From JAVBJN01 sp031546985 (lineage in GTDB: Bacteria; Bacteroidota; Bacteroidia; Chitinophagales; Chitinophagaceae), in NCBI GenBank assembly GCA_031546985.1, contig JAVBJN010000104.1, positions 1 to 29,539 of the forward strand: DNA of 29,539 bases, written 5' to 3'. Shown here in pieces: positions 23,296 to 29,539 of this stretch. How positions within the stretch are numbered: the stretch's first letter is position 1; the number at the start of each line of letters is the position of its first letter. Made by a program: the position numbers and the translations under genes. Under the pieces are notes generated by a model. The model was not told the DNA's origin. It did no database searches and saw nothing but the letters and a program-made list of their open reading frames with translations.

Positions 23296-23772
23296 ATGAA
23301 AACACTTACAAAAATGGCGGCCATGCTGGCGCTGGTAGCCGTATTGGGCACCGGATGTAATAAAGACGATGATGGCGGTAGCAATACCACGCCCACACCC
23401 ACAGCTACTTTGTACACAAGGTTGGGCGGCATCAATGCCATATCTGCGGTTACAGATCAGTTCCTGGCCAATGTAGCCAACGACAATCGCATCAACAGCC
23501 GCTTTGCCGCTACAGTAGCCAATGCCTCGCGCCTGCAGTTGCTGCGCAACAACCTGATAGACCAGATCTGCGCCGGCGCTGGCGGCCCCTGCCAGTACAA
23601 AGGCAAAACCATGATGGCCGCGCACCAGGGTATGAATATTACCGATGCTGAGTTTACCGCTTTGGTAGAAGACCTGGTAGCATCGCTCAACCAGTTTAGC
23701 GTGCCTGATAAGGAAAAGAATGAATTACTGGCTATTCTCGGCCCCATGAAAACAGATATCGTAGGCAAATAG
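23296..23772 (+). CDS. Group 1 truncated haemoglobin, lipoprotein form
   Basis: The protein has 158 residues. The lipobox is GTGC (Cys21), followed by an Asp/Gly/Thr/Pro linker. The globin domain (about 38-155) shows LYTRLGGINAISAVTDQFL, the YKGKTMMAAHQGMNIT segment with the proximal heme-binding His110, and the ending ELLAILGPMKTDIV, as in TrHb1 proteins. The position normally held by Tyr B10 (FY) is FL here (Leu57), so the distal pocket differs from the common oxygen- and NO-binding form. Cys92 and Cys99 in ICAGAGGPC may form a disulfide, fitting a periplasmic site. It follows the HMA-like gene by 22 bp and has a terminator after it. Confidence 0.85.
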   Translation: MKTLTKMAAMLALVAVLGTGCNKDDDGGSNTTPTPTATLYTRLGGINAISAVTDQFLANVANDNRINSRFAATVANASRLQLLRNNLIDQICAGAGGPCQYKGKTMMAAHQGMNITDAEFTALVEDLVASLNQFSVPDKEKNELLAILGPMKTDIVGK

Positions 23773-23802
23773 GTTTGTTCATAGGTTTATAGTAGGTTAA
23801 TA

Positions 23803-23834
23803 AAAATGCAGATCTTGATGGTCTGCATTTTTTG
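23803..23834 (+). terminator. Rho-independent terminator of the HMA-like/haemoglobin operon
   Basis: AAAATGCAGA (23803-23812) and TCTGCATTTT (23822-23831) form a 10-bp stem with a 9-base loop and run into T residues. It lies 31 bases past the stop at 23772 and right before the repeat array. Confidence 0.88.
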
Positions 23835-24214
23835 TTGTCATCCCACATCCCGACGAAGGAGGGGAAGCAGGATCTCATAGTACAGAGATCCTGCTCCCTC
23901 GTAGCCTCGGAGCTGGATGACAGACTTTTCTGCTTGTTGTCATCCCGCACTCCGACGAAGGAGGGGAAGCGGGATCTCATAACACAAAGATCCAGCTCCC
24001 TCGTAGCCTCGGGGCAGGATGACAGACTTTTCTGCTTGTTGTCATCCCGCACCCAGACGAAGGAGGGGAAGCGGGATCTTATAATGTAGAGATCCTGCTC
24101 CCTCGTAACCTCGGGGCAGGATGACAGACTTTTCTCGTAGCCTCGGGGCAGGATGACAGAGTTTTCTTTATGTTGTCATCCCGCACCCCGACGAAGGAGG
24201 GGAAGCGGGATCTC
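23835..24214. repeat. REP/BIME-like array of long imperfect palindromes, period 102 bp
   Basis: Three near-identical units start at 23835, 23937 and 24039, exactly 102 bases apart. A 3'-arm duplicate follows at 24135-24172, and then a truncated fourth unit at 24173-24214. Each unit is a large imperfect palindrome: a left arm TGTCATCC(C/T)GC ... GGATCTC, a short spacer of 8-10 bases, and a right arm GATCC(T/A)GCTCCCTCGTAGCCTCGG ... GGATGACA, which is the left arm inverted. The array sits between convergent genes (haemoglobin and FadL-like). The 102-base period is a multiple of 3, which leaves open frames on both strands with repeated translations; I do not consider them genes. Confidence 0.88.
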
Positions 24215-24221
24215 TATAAAG

Positions 24222-24255
24222 AAAAATCCCCCTGATAAAGTCAGAGGGATTTTTT
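24222..24255. terminator. Bidirectional terminator between the repeat array and the FadL-like gene
   Basis: AAAAATCCCCCTGA (24222-24235) and TCAGAGGGATTTTT (24241-24254) form a long stem with one mismatch and a 5-base loop. A-rich and T-rich flanks on the two sides let it work in both directions. It is 25 bases past the stop of the leftward FadL-like gene (24280). Confidence 0.85.
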
Positions 24256-24279
24256 ATGGTTATGTTTCAGCGTTCGTAA

Positions 24280-25815
24280 TTAGAAACGGAAACCTATCGT
24301 AAGCATAAAATTCAGATTCCTGTTGCGGATATTGGCGGTAGGCACAGTAGCATCAGGCAATACATAAGGCTGATCGGGCTGGTTGTAAATGCTGTTTACC
24401 ACCGCAAAATCGGCAATGAAATCTTTGGTGCGGAAACCCAGACCACCAGTAATATCGATACGGGTATTGTCGCTGTATTGTTTGTAAGGATTGCCATAGA
24501 TACCGGTACCCAGGCGCAGTGCAAACATTTCGTAACGTCCTTCAGCGCCTATACGAAAGTTGGAAGCCGCTTTGTAGGTGTTTTTGATCGCGTTGTTTAC
24601 ATCGTTCTGGTAAGCGCGGTCGGCACTCTGGAAACGGTAACGGGTAGCGCTGTAATCTACATATTCATAATCACCGGTCAGGAAACCAAATTCGCCCAGC
24701 AATATAGTACCGCTCACAATACCTCTCCAGGGCGTACTCATATTATAGTTGTACAGGCCGGGGTCAGATGCCATGTAGTTTATCGATTGGCCACCATTGC
24801 CAGGGTTATTTTCTGAGTTGGTCTTCATTTCTTCCTGGTAGGTATCCTGCATGCCAAACCAGGTAGGTGTGTGCACGGCCAGGCCAATACGCACAATATC
24901 GGTAGGGATAAAGATGGCACCCAGTTTCAGGTTTACACCCGTACCTCTGGTAGACAGGGTAGATCTGTAATCGTTATAGCCAAAAGCATTGTTGGTATTG
25001 CTTCGGTCCAGGTCGTCTTCAGAGAACGTAAAATCTTGAGTATAACGGATGGTAGGTATACCCAGGGTTGCACCCAACAACAGTTTTTCATCGTAGTTGG
25101 CACCTACCGAAATTACCATTTCGCGGTAAGCCCCGGTAGTGGTAGATATTTTACTTTGCTGTATACCTGTAGCGCTTACCGGGTTCTGGTTGTGCACGGG
25201 CACATTGGTAAATACTGTACTATCCTGCGCGCGCGGATCAATCAGGTAGTTTTGAAACGCCATATAAGCCGCGGGGCTCACCAGGTTTTTAAGGGTAGAG
25301 CCATCGTAGTTTACCAGGTATTTACCCTGCGCGTTAATCTCATTTACCCACACATCGCTGATGGAGTTTTTGTAGTTGTTTCCGGCGTATTGGTAAGTCT
25401 GGTGATAATCTGCCTGGCGGTTAAGGCCAATAGCAAAGTTGATGGCTTTCCACTTTGTTTTTTCGTAATTGCGGCCCCAGGATGCGCTGGAAAGTACCAG
25501 GCCAATATTGTTGAAGTTAAACTGGGTATAATTGTCGTCCATTTTCGGGCCGCCATTGTAATCGGAAGTTGTTTTCCGGAAATATAAAGAAGGTGTAAAG
25601 GTCAATTCCGAACGTCTGTAAAGACCAATACCCGCAGGGTTTACACTGGCAGAGGTAATATCGGCGCCAACAGAACCCATTGCGCTACCCAGGCTCATAC
25701 CACGGGCGGTACCGCCGGGGGAGAGGTAAGCGTAACGAAGTACATCGATTTCTGTTTGGGCAAAAAGCTGGGAGCTGCAACTTATTAAGGCCAATCCGAA
25801 TATTGTCTTTTTCAT
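24280..25815 (-). CDS. OmpP1/FadL/TodX-like outer-membrane transport protein
   Basis: The protein has 511 residues. The signal peptide is MKKTIFGLALISCSSQLFAQ. The mature start (DVLRYAYLSPGGTARGMSLGSAMGSVGADITSASVNPAGIGLY) is the FadL/OmpP1 N-terminal plug region with its characteristic ...GTAR-MS-G-A-...-NPAG pattern. Many barrel strands follow, with loops rich in Asn and Tyr, and the end is RNLNFMLTIGFRF. FadL-type barrels let hydrophobic compounds cross the outer membrane; PorV-like proteins of Bacteroidota share the same N-terminal pattern, so a role in surface-protein handling is also possible. It stands alone: a terminator follows on each side (24222-24255 and 25882-25911). Confidence 0.85.
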   Translation of the reverse strand: MKKTIFGLALISCSSQLFAQTEIDVLRYAYLSPGGTARGMSLGSAMGSVGADITSASVNPAGIGLYRRSELTFTPSLYFRKTTSDYNGGPKMDDNYTQFNFNNIGLVLSSASWGRNYEKTKWKAINFAIGLNRQADYHQTYQYAGNNYKNSISDVWVNEINAQGKYLVNYDGSTLKNLVSPAAYMAFQNYLIDPRAQDSTVFTNVPVHNQNPVSATGIQQSKISTTTGAYREMVISVGANYDEKLLLGATLGIPTIRYTQDFTFSEDDLDRSNTNNAFGYNDYRSTLSTRGTGVNLKLGAIFIPTDIVRIGLAVHTPTWFGMQDTYQEEMKTNSENNPGNGGQSINYMASDPGLYNYNMSTPWRGIVSGTILLGEFGFLTGDYEYVDYSATRYRFQSADRAYQNDVNNAIKNTYKAASNFRIGAEGRYEMFALRLGTGIYGNPYKQYSDNTRIDITGGLGFRTKDFIADFAVVNSIYNQPDQPYVLPDATVPTANIRNRNLNFMLTIGFRF

Positions 25816-25881
25816 TTTCCTATGTTTTTGCTTTGACTATATGGGTTAATATAAAGTTTAACGTTTGCGCTTTTCTGGTAC

Positions 25882-25911
25882 AAAAAAACACCACGCTCTT
25901 CAGCGTGGTGT
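25882..25911 (-). terminator. Rho-independent terminator of the Gly/Tyr-rich protein gene
   Basis: ACACCACGCT (25888-25897) and AGCGTGGTGT (25902-25911) form a perfect 10-bp stem with a 4-base loop. On the minus strand it is followed by a T-run (A-run at 25882-25888 on plus). It lies 17 bases past the stop at 25929. Confidence 0.92.
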
Positions 25912-25928
25912 CAGAGAAAGAAATATTA

Positions 25929-27155
25929 TTATCTCCTCAGGCGTCCACCACCAGAACCTCCGCCAAAACCGGAAGAAGGACTGGAAAATCCACCGCCACC
26001 GCTTCTGCTAGGGCTTTCCATTCTGGGAGCCGGAGCGGGTTGCTGCTGGAATTTCTGAGAAGGAGTTACCTCCATTCTGCGGGGTTGCTGAGGCTGGTTT
26101 TGGAAACCACTGTTGTTTTGTTGTGGAGCGCTGTTAAAGCCACTGAAGAACCCATTTCTGCGGCCGCCTTGTTGCGGTACCTGCTGGTTTTGTGGAGCGG
26201 AAGTAGCATTGTTGTTGATACGCTGCTGACCTCTGTCCATACGGCCACCATTGTTGTTGGGGTTCTGGATATTGGCGTTTCCGTTATTGGCATTCGGCGT
26301 TACCACTTGCTGGTTATTGCCGTTTGCCATATTGCTGCGGTTTAAGCGTACACCATCGGCACTGTTGCCATTAACCGGCGTACCGTTGTTGTCTCTTCTT
26401 ACACCGCCGTTGTTGTAAACAGGGCTATTGTCTGTTCTGAGCGGGCGGGTATTCACACCATCGCTGCGGAAACCGGTATTGTTGGCTGCGCTGGCTGCAC
26501 TTCTGCGTGGGCCGTAATTGTAACGTACCGGGGCATAACCGCCGCCGTATCCGCCACCTGCCCAGTAACCATCGTAGAAACCATTATAGTATCCGGCACC
26601 ATAAGCGCCGCCGTAGTAGGGGTAACCCCAGCCACCACCATAGTATGGGTAGCCGTAGCCAAATCCGCCACCGTAGTATGGGTAACCCCATCCATAAGAA
26701 GGGTAGCCCCAACCAAATCCGATAGATACGCTGGCACCCCAGCCGCCGCCATATCCCCAGCCCATGCTGTAAGATGGTCCCCATCCCCACATAAACGGAT
26801 CGCAATACGTACTGCTGAAATAGCTGAAACCGTAGTAAGGGCGGTTAAACCTGCGGATCATGCTGGTGTAGTAATAGTCATCATCATCGTAATTGATGTA
26901 GGTAGAACCATCGTTGTTGTACCCGTCGGAGTAGCTATCGCTGCCATCCGAAGAGTTGTAGGTATTGTTATCCTGATTTTGGTTCTGATTTTGATTTTGA
27001 CGAGCCTGAGCAGTCTGCTGCTTGCTTAATTTTTCGTTCGTTTCTTTGGCCTTGCTTCCGCTGAAGTATACATCATCGTAGTATCCGTTCTGCGCATAAG
27101 CAGCCGAACCTATCAGCATTGTACCCAGTACCAATCCAAGAATTCTGGTTTTCAT
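25929..27155 (-). CDS. Low-complexity exported protein, Gly/Tyr/Trp-rich centre and Asn/Gln-rich flanks
   Basis: The protein has 408 residues. The signal peptide is MKTRILGLVLGTMLIGSAAYAQ. After YYDDVYFSGSKA comes a Gln/Asn stretch (RQNQNQNQNQD), an acidic Ser/Asp/Tyr stretch, a block of about 100 residues of Gly, Tyr, Trp and Pro with repeats of the type GYPYYGGG, then Asn-rich and finally Gln/Pro/Gly/Ser-rich sequence ending in GGGSGGGRLRR. Similar proteins in Bacteroidota are sometimes labelled vitellogenin-like; no function is known. The composition suggests a disordered surface or adhesive protein, inferred only. It is divergent from proS over 99 bases and is transcribed alone. Confidence 0.72.
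   Translation of the reverse strand: MKTRILGLVLGTMLIGSAAYAQNGYYDDVYFSGSKAKETNEKLSKQQTAQARQNQNQNQNQDNNTYNSSDGSDSYSDGYNNDGSTYINYDDDDYYYTSMIRRFNRPYYGFSYFSSTYCDPFMWGWGPSYSMGWGYGGGWGASVSIGFGWGYPSYGWGYPYYGGGFGYGYPYYGGGWGYPYYGGAYGAGYYNGFYDGYWAGGGYGGGYAPVRYNYGPRRSAASAANNTGFRSDGVNTRPLRTDNSPVYNNGGVRRDNNGTPVNGNSADGVRLNRSNMANGNNQQVVTPNANNGNANIQNPNNNGGRMDRGQQRINNNATSAPQNQQVPQQGGRRNGFFSGFNSAPQQNNSGFQNQPQQPRRMEVTPSQKFQQQPAPAPRMESPSRSGGGGFSSPSSGFGGGSGGGRLRR
26590..26720 (-). repeat. Degenerate tandem repeats coding for GYPYYGGG-type units
   Basis: On the plus strand the string TAGTATGGGTA(A/G)CC(C/G) and variants recur at intervals of about 15-40 bases. They encode Tyr-Pro-Tyr-Tyr-Gly-Gly units in the centre of the Gly/Tyr/Trp-rich protein. 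The units are imperfect. Confidence 0.55.
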
Positions 27156-27171
27156 ATTCAGGCGTTTTTAA

Positions 27172-27205
27172 TTGATTTTCTTACAGTTCGAATTTACTAC
27201 TTTTG
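27172..27205 (+). promoter_or_regulatory. Bacteroidota-type promoter of proS
   Basis: TACTTTTG (27198-27205) is an exact TAnnTTTG -7 element. A TTG lies upstream at 27172-27174 with a 23-base gap, slightly long. The predicted leader is about 45 bases. Confidence 0.55.
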
Positions 27206-27254
27206 TAGCTTCCGACCAATTATAGACTGCTAAAAATATGCCGGGTTTAACAAT

Positions 27255-28733
27255 ATGAGTAAAGAAATAACATCTCGTTCACAAGATTATTCTCAGTGGT
27301 ATAACGATCTGATCATTAAAGGGGGCCTCGCCGACTACTCTGCGGTACGTGGCTGCATGGTTATCAAGCCCTACGGATACGCGTTGTGGGAAAATATGCG
27401 CGACGTGCTGGACCGTATGTTTAAGGAAACCGGGCACCAGAATGCCTACTTCCCATTGTTTGTGCCAAAAAGTCTGTTTGAGGCCGAAGAAAAGAACGCC
27501 GAAGGCTTTGCCAAAGAATGCGCCGTGGTAACCCATTACCGTCTTAAAACCGATCCCGATAACAAAGGCAAACTGATTGTAGACCCCGAAGCCAAACTCG
27601 AAGAAGAGTTGGTGGTGCGTCCGACCAGCGAAGCCATTATCTGGAATACTTATAAAGGCTGGATCCAGTCTTACCGCGATTTGCCGTTGCTCATTAACCA
27701 GTGGGCCAACGTGGTGCGCTGGGAAATGCGTACCCGCCTGTTTCTGCGCACCGCAGAATTCCTGTGGCAGGAAGGCCATACCGCCCACGCTACCAAAGAT
27801 GAAGCCATTGCAGAAACCAAGCAAATGCTGGAAGTATATGCCGACTTTGCCGAAAACTGGATGGCGCTGCCCGTTGTGAAAGGGGTTAAAAGTGCCAACG
27901 AACGCTTTGCCGGTGCCGACGATACCTATTGCATCGAAGCGCTGATGCAGGATGGTAAAGCGCTGCAAGCCGGAACCTCGCATTTCCTGGGCCAGAACTT
28001 TGCCAAAGCATTTGACGTAAAATTTGCCGATAAAGAAAACAAACTCGAATACGTTTGGGCTACCAGCTGGGGCGTAAGTACCCGCCTGATTGGTGCGCTG
28101 GTTATGGCGCACAGCGACGACGACGGTTTGATTTTGCCTCCTAAAATTGCGCCTATCCAGGTGGTGATTGTGCCTATTTACAAAGGTGCCGACCAAAAAG
28201 CGGCAATCGACGAAAAAGTAAGCGCCATTGTTAAGGAGCTGAAAGCTAAAGGTATACGTGTAAAATACGACGACAATGATGCCACCCGTCCGGGATGGAA
28301 ATTTGCCGAGTACGAAATGAAGGGTGTGCCTGTGCGTATGGCGCTGGGCAACCGCGATCTGGAAAATAACGTAGTGGAAATAGCCCGCCGCGATACCAAA
28401 GAGAAAAACAGTGTAAGCCTGGATGGCATTGTAGATCATATTGCCGGCTTGCTGGAAGATATTCAGACTTCGATCTTCAACAAAGCGCACGATTACCGCG
28501 AAGCGCACATCACCAAGGCCGATAGCTGGGATGAATTTACCAACCTGCTGGATGAGAAAACGGGTTTTATCTCTGCCCATTGGGATGGTACACCAGAGAC
28601 CGAAGACAAAATTAAAGAATTGACTAAAGCAACCATTCGTTGTATACCGTTGAGCAATGAGCAGGAAGAAGGTAAGTGTATTCTTACCGGTAATCCTTCT
28701 ACACAACGCGTGCTGTTTGCAAGAGCGTACTAG
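27255..28733 (+). CDS. proS: Proline--tRNA ligase, archaeal/eukaryote-like type
   Basis: The protein has 492 residues. It charges tRNA-Pro with proline in the cytoplasm. It is the shorter type without the bacterial editing insert and with an additional C-terminal domain. Visible: DYSAVRGCMVIKPYGYALWENM at the start of the class II core, VRPTSEAIIWNTYKGWIQSYRDLPLLINQWANVVRWEM (motif 2 region), FLRTAEFLWQEGHTAH, QAGTSHFLGQNFAKAFDVKF, TRLIGALVMAHSDDDGLILPPKIAPIQVVIVPIY (motif 3 and start of the anticodon-binding domain), and the C-terminal EQEEGKCILTGNPSTQRVLFARAY ending in Tyr. In the zinc-like C-terminal region Cys residues are few (CIPLS, GKC), so metal binding may be lost. It has its own promoter. 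Confidence 0.96.
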   Translation: MSKEITSRSQDYSQWYNDLIIKGGLADYSAVRGCMVIKPYGYALWENMRDVLDRMFKETGHQNAYFPLFVPKSLFEAEEKNAEGFAKECAVVTHYRLKTDPDNKGKLIVDPEAKLEEELVVRPTSEAIIWNTYKGWIQSYRDLPLLINQWANVVRWEMRTRLFLRTAEFLWQEGHTAHATKDEAIAETKQMLEVYADFAENWMALPVVKGVKSANERFAGADDTYCIEALMQDGKALQAGTSHFLGQNFAKAFDVKFADKENKLEYVWATSWGVSTRLIGALVMAHSDDDGLILPPKIAPIQVVIVPIYKGADQKAAIDEKVSAIVKELKAKGIRVKYDDNDATRPGWKFAEYEMKGVPVRMALGNRDLENNVVEIARRDTKEKNSVSLDGIVDHIAGLLEDIQTSIFNKAHDYREAHITKADSWDEFTNLLDEKTGFISAHWDGTPETEDKIKELTKATIRCIPLSNEQEEGKCILTGNPSTQRVLFARAY

Positions 28734-28830
28734 GTAAGGGTAGTTCACAAAGTTGCTAAAGCCGAAGTTGCAGTAGTGCTGTTGCCTTTTGCAATGCAGG
28801 TGTTTTAAGAATTTATATTATTGATAAGCT

Positions 28831-28850
28831 GGGCCGCCATTGGGCGGCCC
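28831..28850 (+). terminator. GC-rich hairpin between proS and the flavoprotein gene
   Basis: GGGCCGCC and GGCGGCCC form a perfect 8-bp stem with loop ATTG. It lies about 100 bases after the proS stop and 14 bases before the ATG at 28865. There is no T-run after it (TTATGTT), so it may be a weak terminator or a structure that masks the start region of the next gene. Confidence 0.4.
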
Positions 28851-28864
28851 TTATGTTAACCCAA

Positions 28865-29539
28865 ATGAGTAAAGTATTTGCCATTATTGGCGGCGGCGCT
28901 TCGGGCGTATTTGCAGCGGTAAACGCGGCCAGGCAGTGTTCCGGGCTGGAAGTTGTGCTGTTCGAAAAAAGCCAGAAGTTGCTGTCTAAAGTGAAAGTGA
29001 GCGGTGGTGGCCGTTGTAATGTAACGCACAACTGCAGCGATGTGCCGCATTTGCTGGAGCATTACCCGCGGGGCAAAAACTTTCTTAAAAAAGCATTTTA
29101 CCATTTCAGCCATATCGATACGCAGCAGTGGTTCGAAAGCCGGGGTGTACAGCTAAAGGCAGAAGCCGATGGCCGTATGTTTCCCATAACCGACGATTCG
29201 CAAACGATTATCGATGCGCTGCTGAAAGAAGGTCGCCAGTATGGCGTATCATTCCGGATGGGGCACGATTGCATAGGATTGGAACAAACCGAAAACGGCT
29301 GGACCCTGCGTTTTCGGGATGGGCAAACTTTTGCTGCCGATAAAGTAATGCTGGCCTGCGGCGGTTTTCCTAAAGCCGAGCAGTTCGATTTTGTGCGCAA
29401 TTTAAAGCACACTATTGAGCCGCCGGTGCCTTCGCTGTTTACGTTTAATATGCCTGGCAACCCGGTGCGCGAACTGATGGGTGTAAGTGTGCCCGTAGCC
29501 CGCCTTAAAATAGCCGGAGAAAAACTCACTTCCGTATTT
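28865..29539 (+). CDS. FAD-dependent oxidoreductase, BaiN/HI0933 (YhiN) family, 3' end outside the window
   Basis: 225 residues are visible and the frame is open at the window edge; complete family members are about 400 residues. The start MSKVFAIIGGGASGVFAAVNAA is the FAD-binding Rossmann fold with the GxGxxG-type motif. VLFEKSQKLLSKVKVSGGGRCNVTH is the family signature, and DGRMFPITDDSQTIIDALL and KVMLACGGFPKAE follow in the usual order. The family is a conserved flavoprotein group, one member of which (BaiN) acts in bile-acid reduction; the general substrate is unknown. An in-frame ATG at 28853 would add four residues (MLTQ); I prefer 28865 because the protein then begins directly with the nucleotide-binding strand. 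Confidence 0.9.
   Translation, partial: MSKVFAIIGGGASGVFAAVNAARQCSGLEVVLFEKSQKLLSKVKVSGGGRCNVTHNCSDVPHLLEHYPRGKNFLKKAFYHFSHIDTQQWFESRGVQLKAEADGRMFPITDDSQTIIDALLKEGRQYGVSFRMGHDCIGLEQTENGWTLRFRDGQTFAADKVMLACGGFPKAEQFDFVRNLKHTIEPPVPSLFTFNMPGNPVRELMGVSVPVARLKIAGEKLTSVF

Noticed and set aside
23732..24089. Repeat-encoding small genes on both strands over the REP array
   Set aside because: The open frames exist only because the period (102) is divisible by 3. The translations repeat with the DNA, overlap the haemoglobin stop on one strand, and have no start signals or known domain.
23835..24214. CRISPR array
   Set aside because: The spacing is regular, but the repeat unit fills the whole 102-base period with no unique spacers, and each unit is one long palindrome. 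No cas genes are nearby.
27279..28748. Long antisense protein over proS
   Set aside because: The frame is an antisense shadow of a conserved gene, with runs of Phe, His and Arg expected from reverse reading of a codon-biased gene and no recognisable domain.

Overview
The window is about 29.5 kb of a Bacteroidota chromosome, most likely a Chitinophagaceae-type organism (inferred, not proven). The reasons are the density of exported beta-barrel proteins with short Sec signals of the form MKK...AQ, families typical of the phylum (DUF2490, DUF4136, DUF6515-like, OprO/P porin, POTRA-less BamA-like barrel), proS of the archaeal/eukaryote-like type, very few Shine-Dalgarno sites, and several promoters with the Bacteroidota -7 element TAnnTTTG. 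No tRNA, rRNA, transposase, CRISPR array or prophage gene was seen, so this looks like ordinary chromosome with a cell-envelope accessory block.

Layout. 1-1509 (+): the 3' part of an outer-membrane barrel gene and a DUF2490 gene. 1521-9331 (-): a run of envelope genes read leftwards. In transcription order these are a small barrel, a lipoprotein formylglycine-generating enzyme (FGE) with both catalytic cysteines, another barrel, a DUF2541-like secreted protein, a HAD phosphatase lipoprotein, an OprO/P-type porin, an OmpA-like protein and, after a larger gap, a BamA/D15-like barrel. 9487-13261 (-): a DUF4136 lipoprotein with a barrel, an Asn-rich DUF6515-like protein, and a PsiE-like membrane protein with a small exported protein. 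10748-11156 is a gene-poor AT-rich gap with a possible barrel-gene remnant. 13412-21000: housekeeping genes dapD (-), a GT4 glycosyltransferase with a Sua5/YrdC enzyme (+), an acyltransferase-3 membrane protein (-), CCA tRNA nucleotidyltransferase (+), and a PRiA4_ORF3-domain gene overlapping miaA (+). 20768-22104 (-): an ECF sigma factor and an RskA-type anti-sigma factor. 22354-23772 (+): a small secreted protein, an HMA-like membrane-anchored protein and a lipoprotein truncated haemoglobin. 23835-24214: a REP-like repeat array. 24280-27155 (-): a FadL/OmpP1-like barrel and a Gly/Tyr/Trp-rich exported protein. 27255-end (+): proS and the start of a BaiN/HI0933-type flavoprotein.

How it fits together. 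The translation and tRNA genes (tsaC-like, cca, miaA, proS) and dapD form the stable backbone, and the rest is cell surface. The most unusual item is the FGE: it is very close in motif order to true sulfatase-activating FGEs but carries a lipoprotein signal and sits among a porin and a phosphatase lipoprotein, with no sulfatase in view. This suggests cysteine-to-formylglycine maturation outside the cytoplasm, perhaps as part of ester-sulfate or ester-phosphate scavenging (inference). The second notable item is a family of long imperfect palindromes. It forms a 102-bp-period tandem array in one convergent gene gap and has decayed relatives in another.
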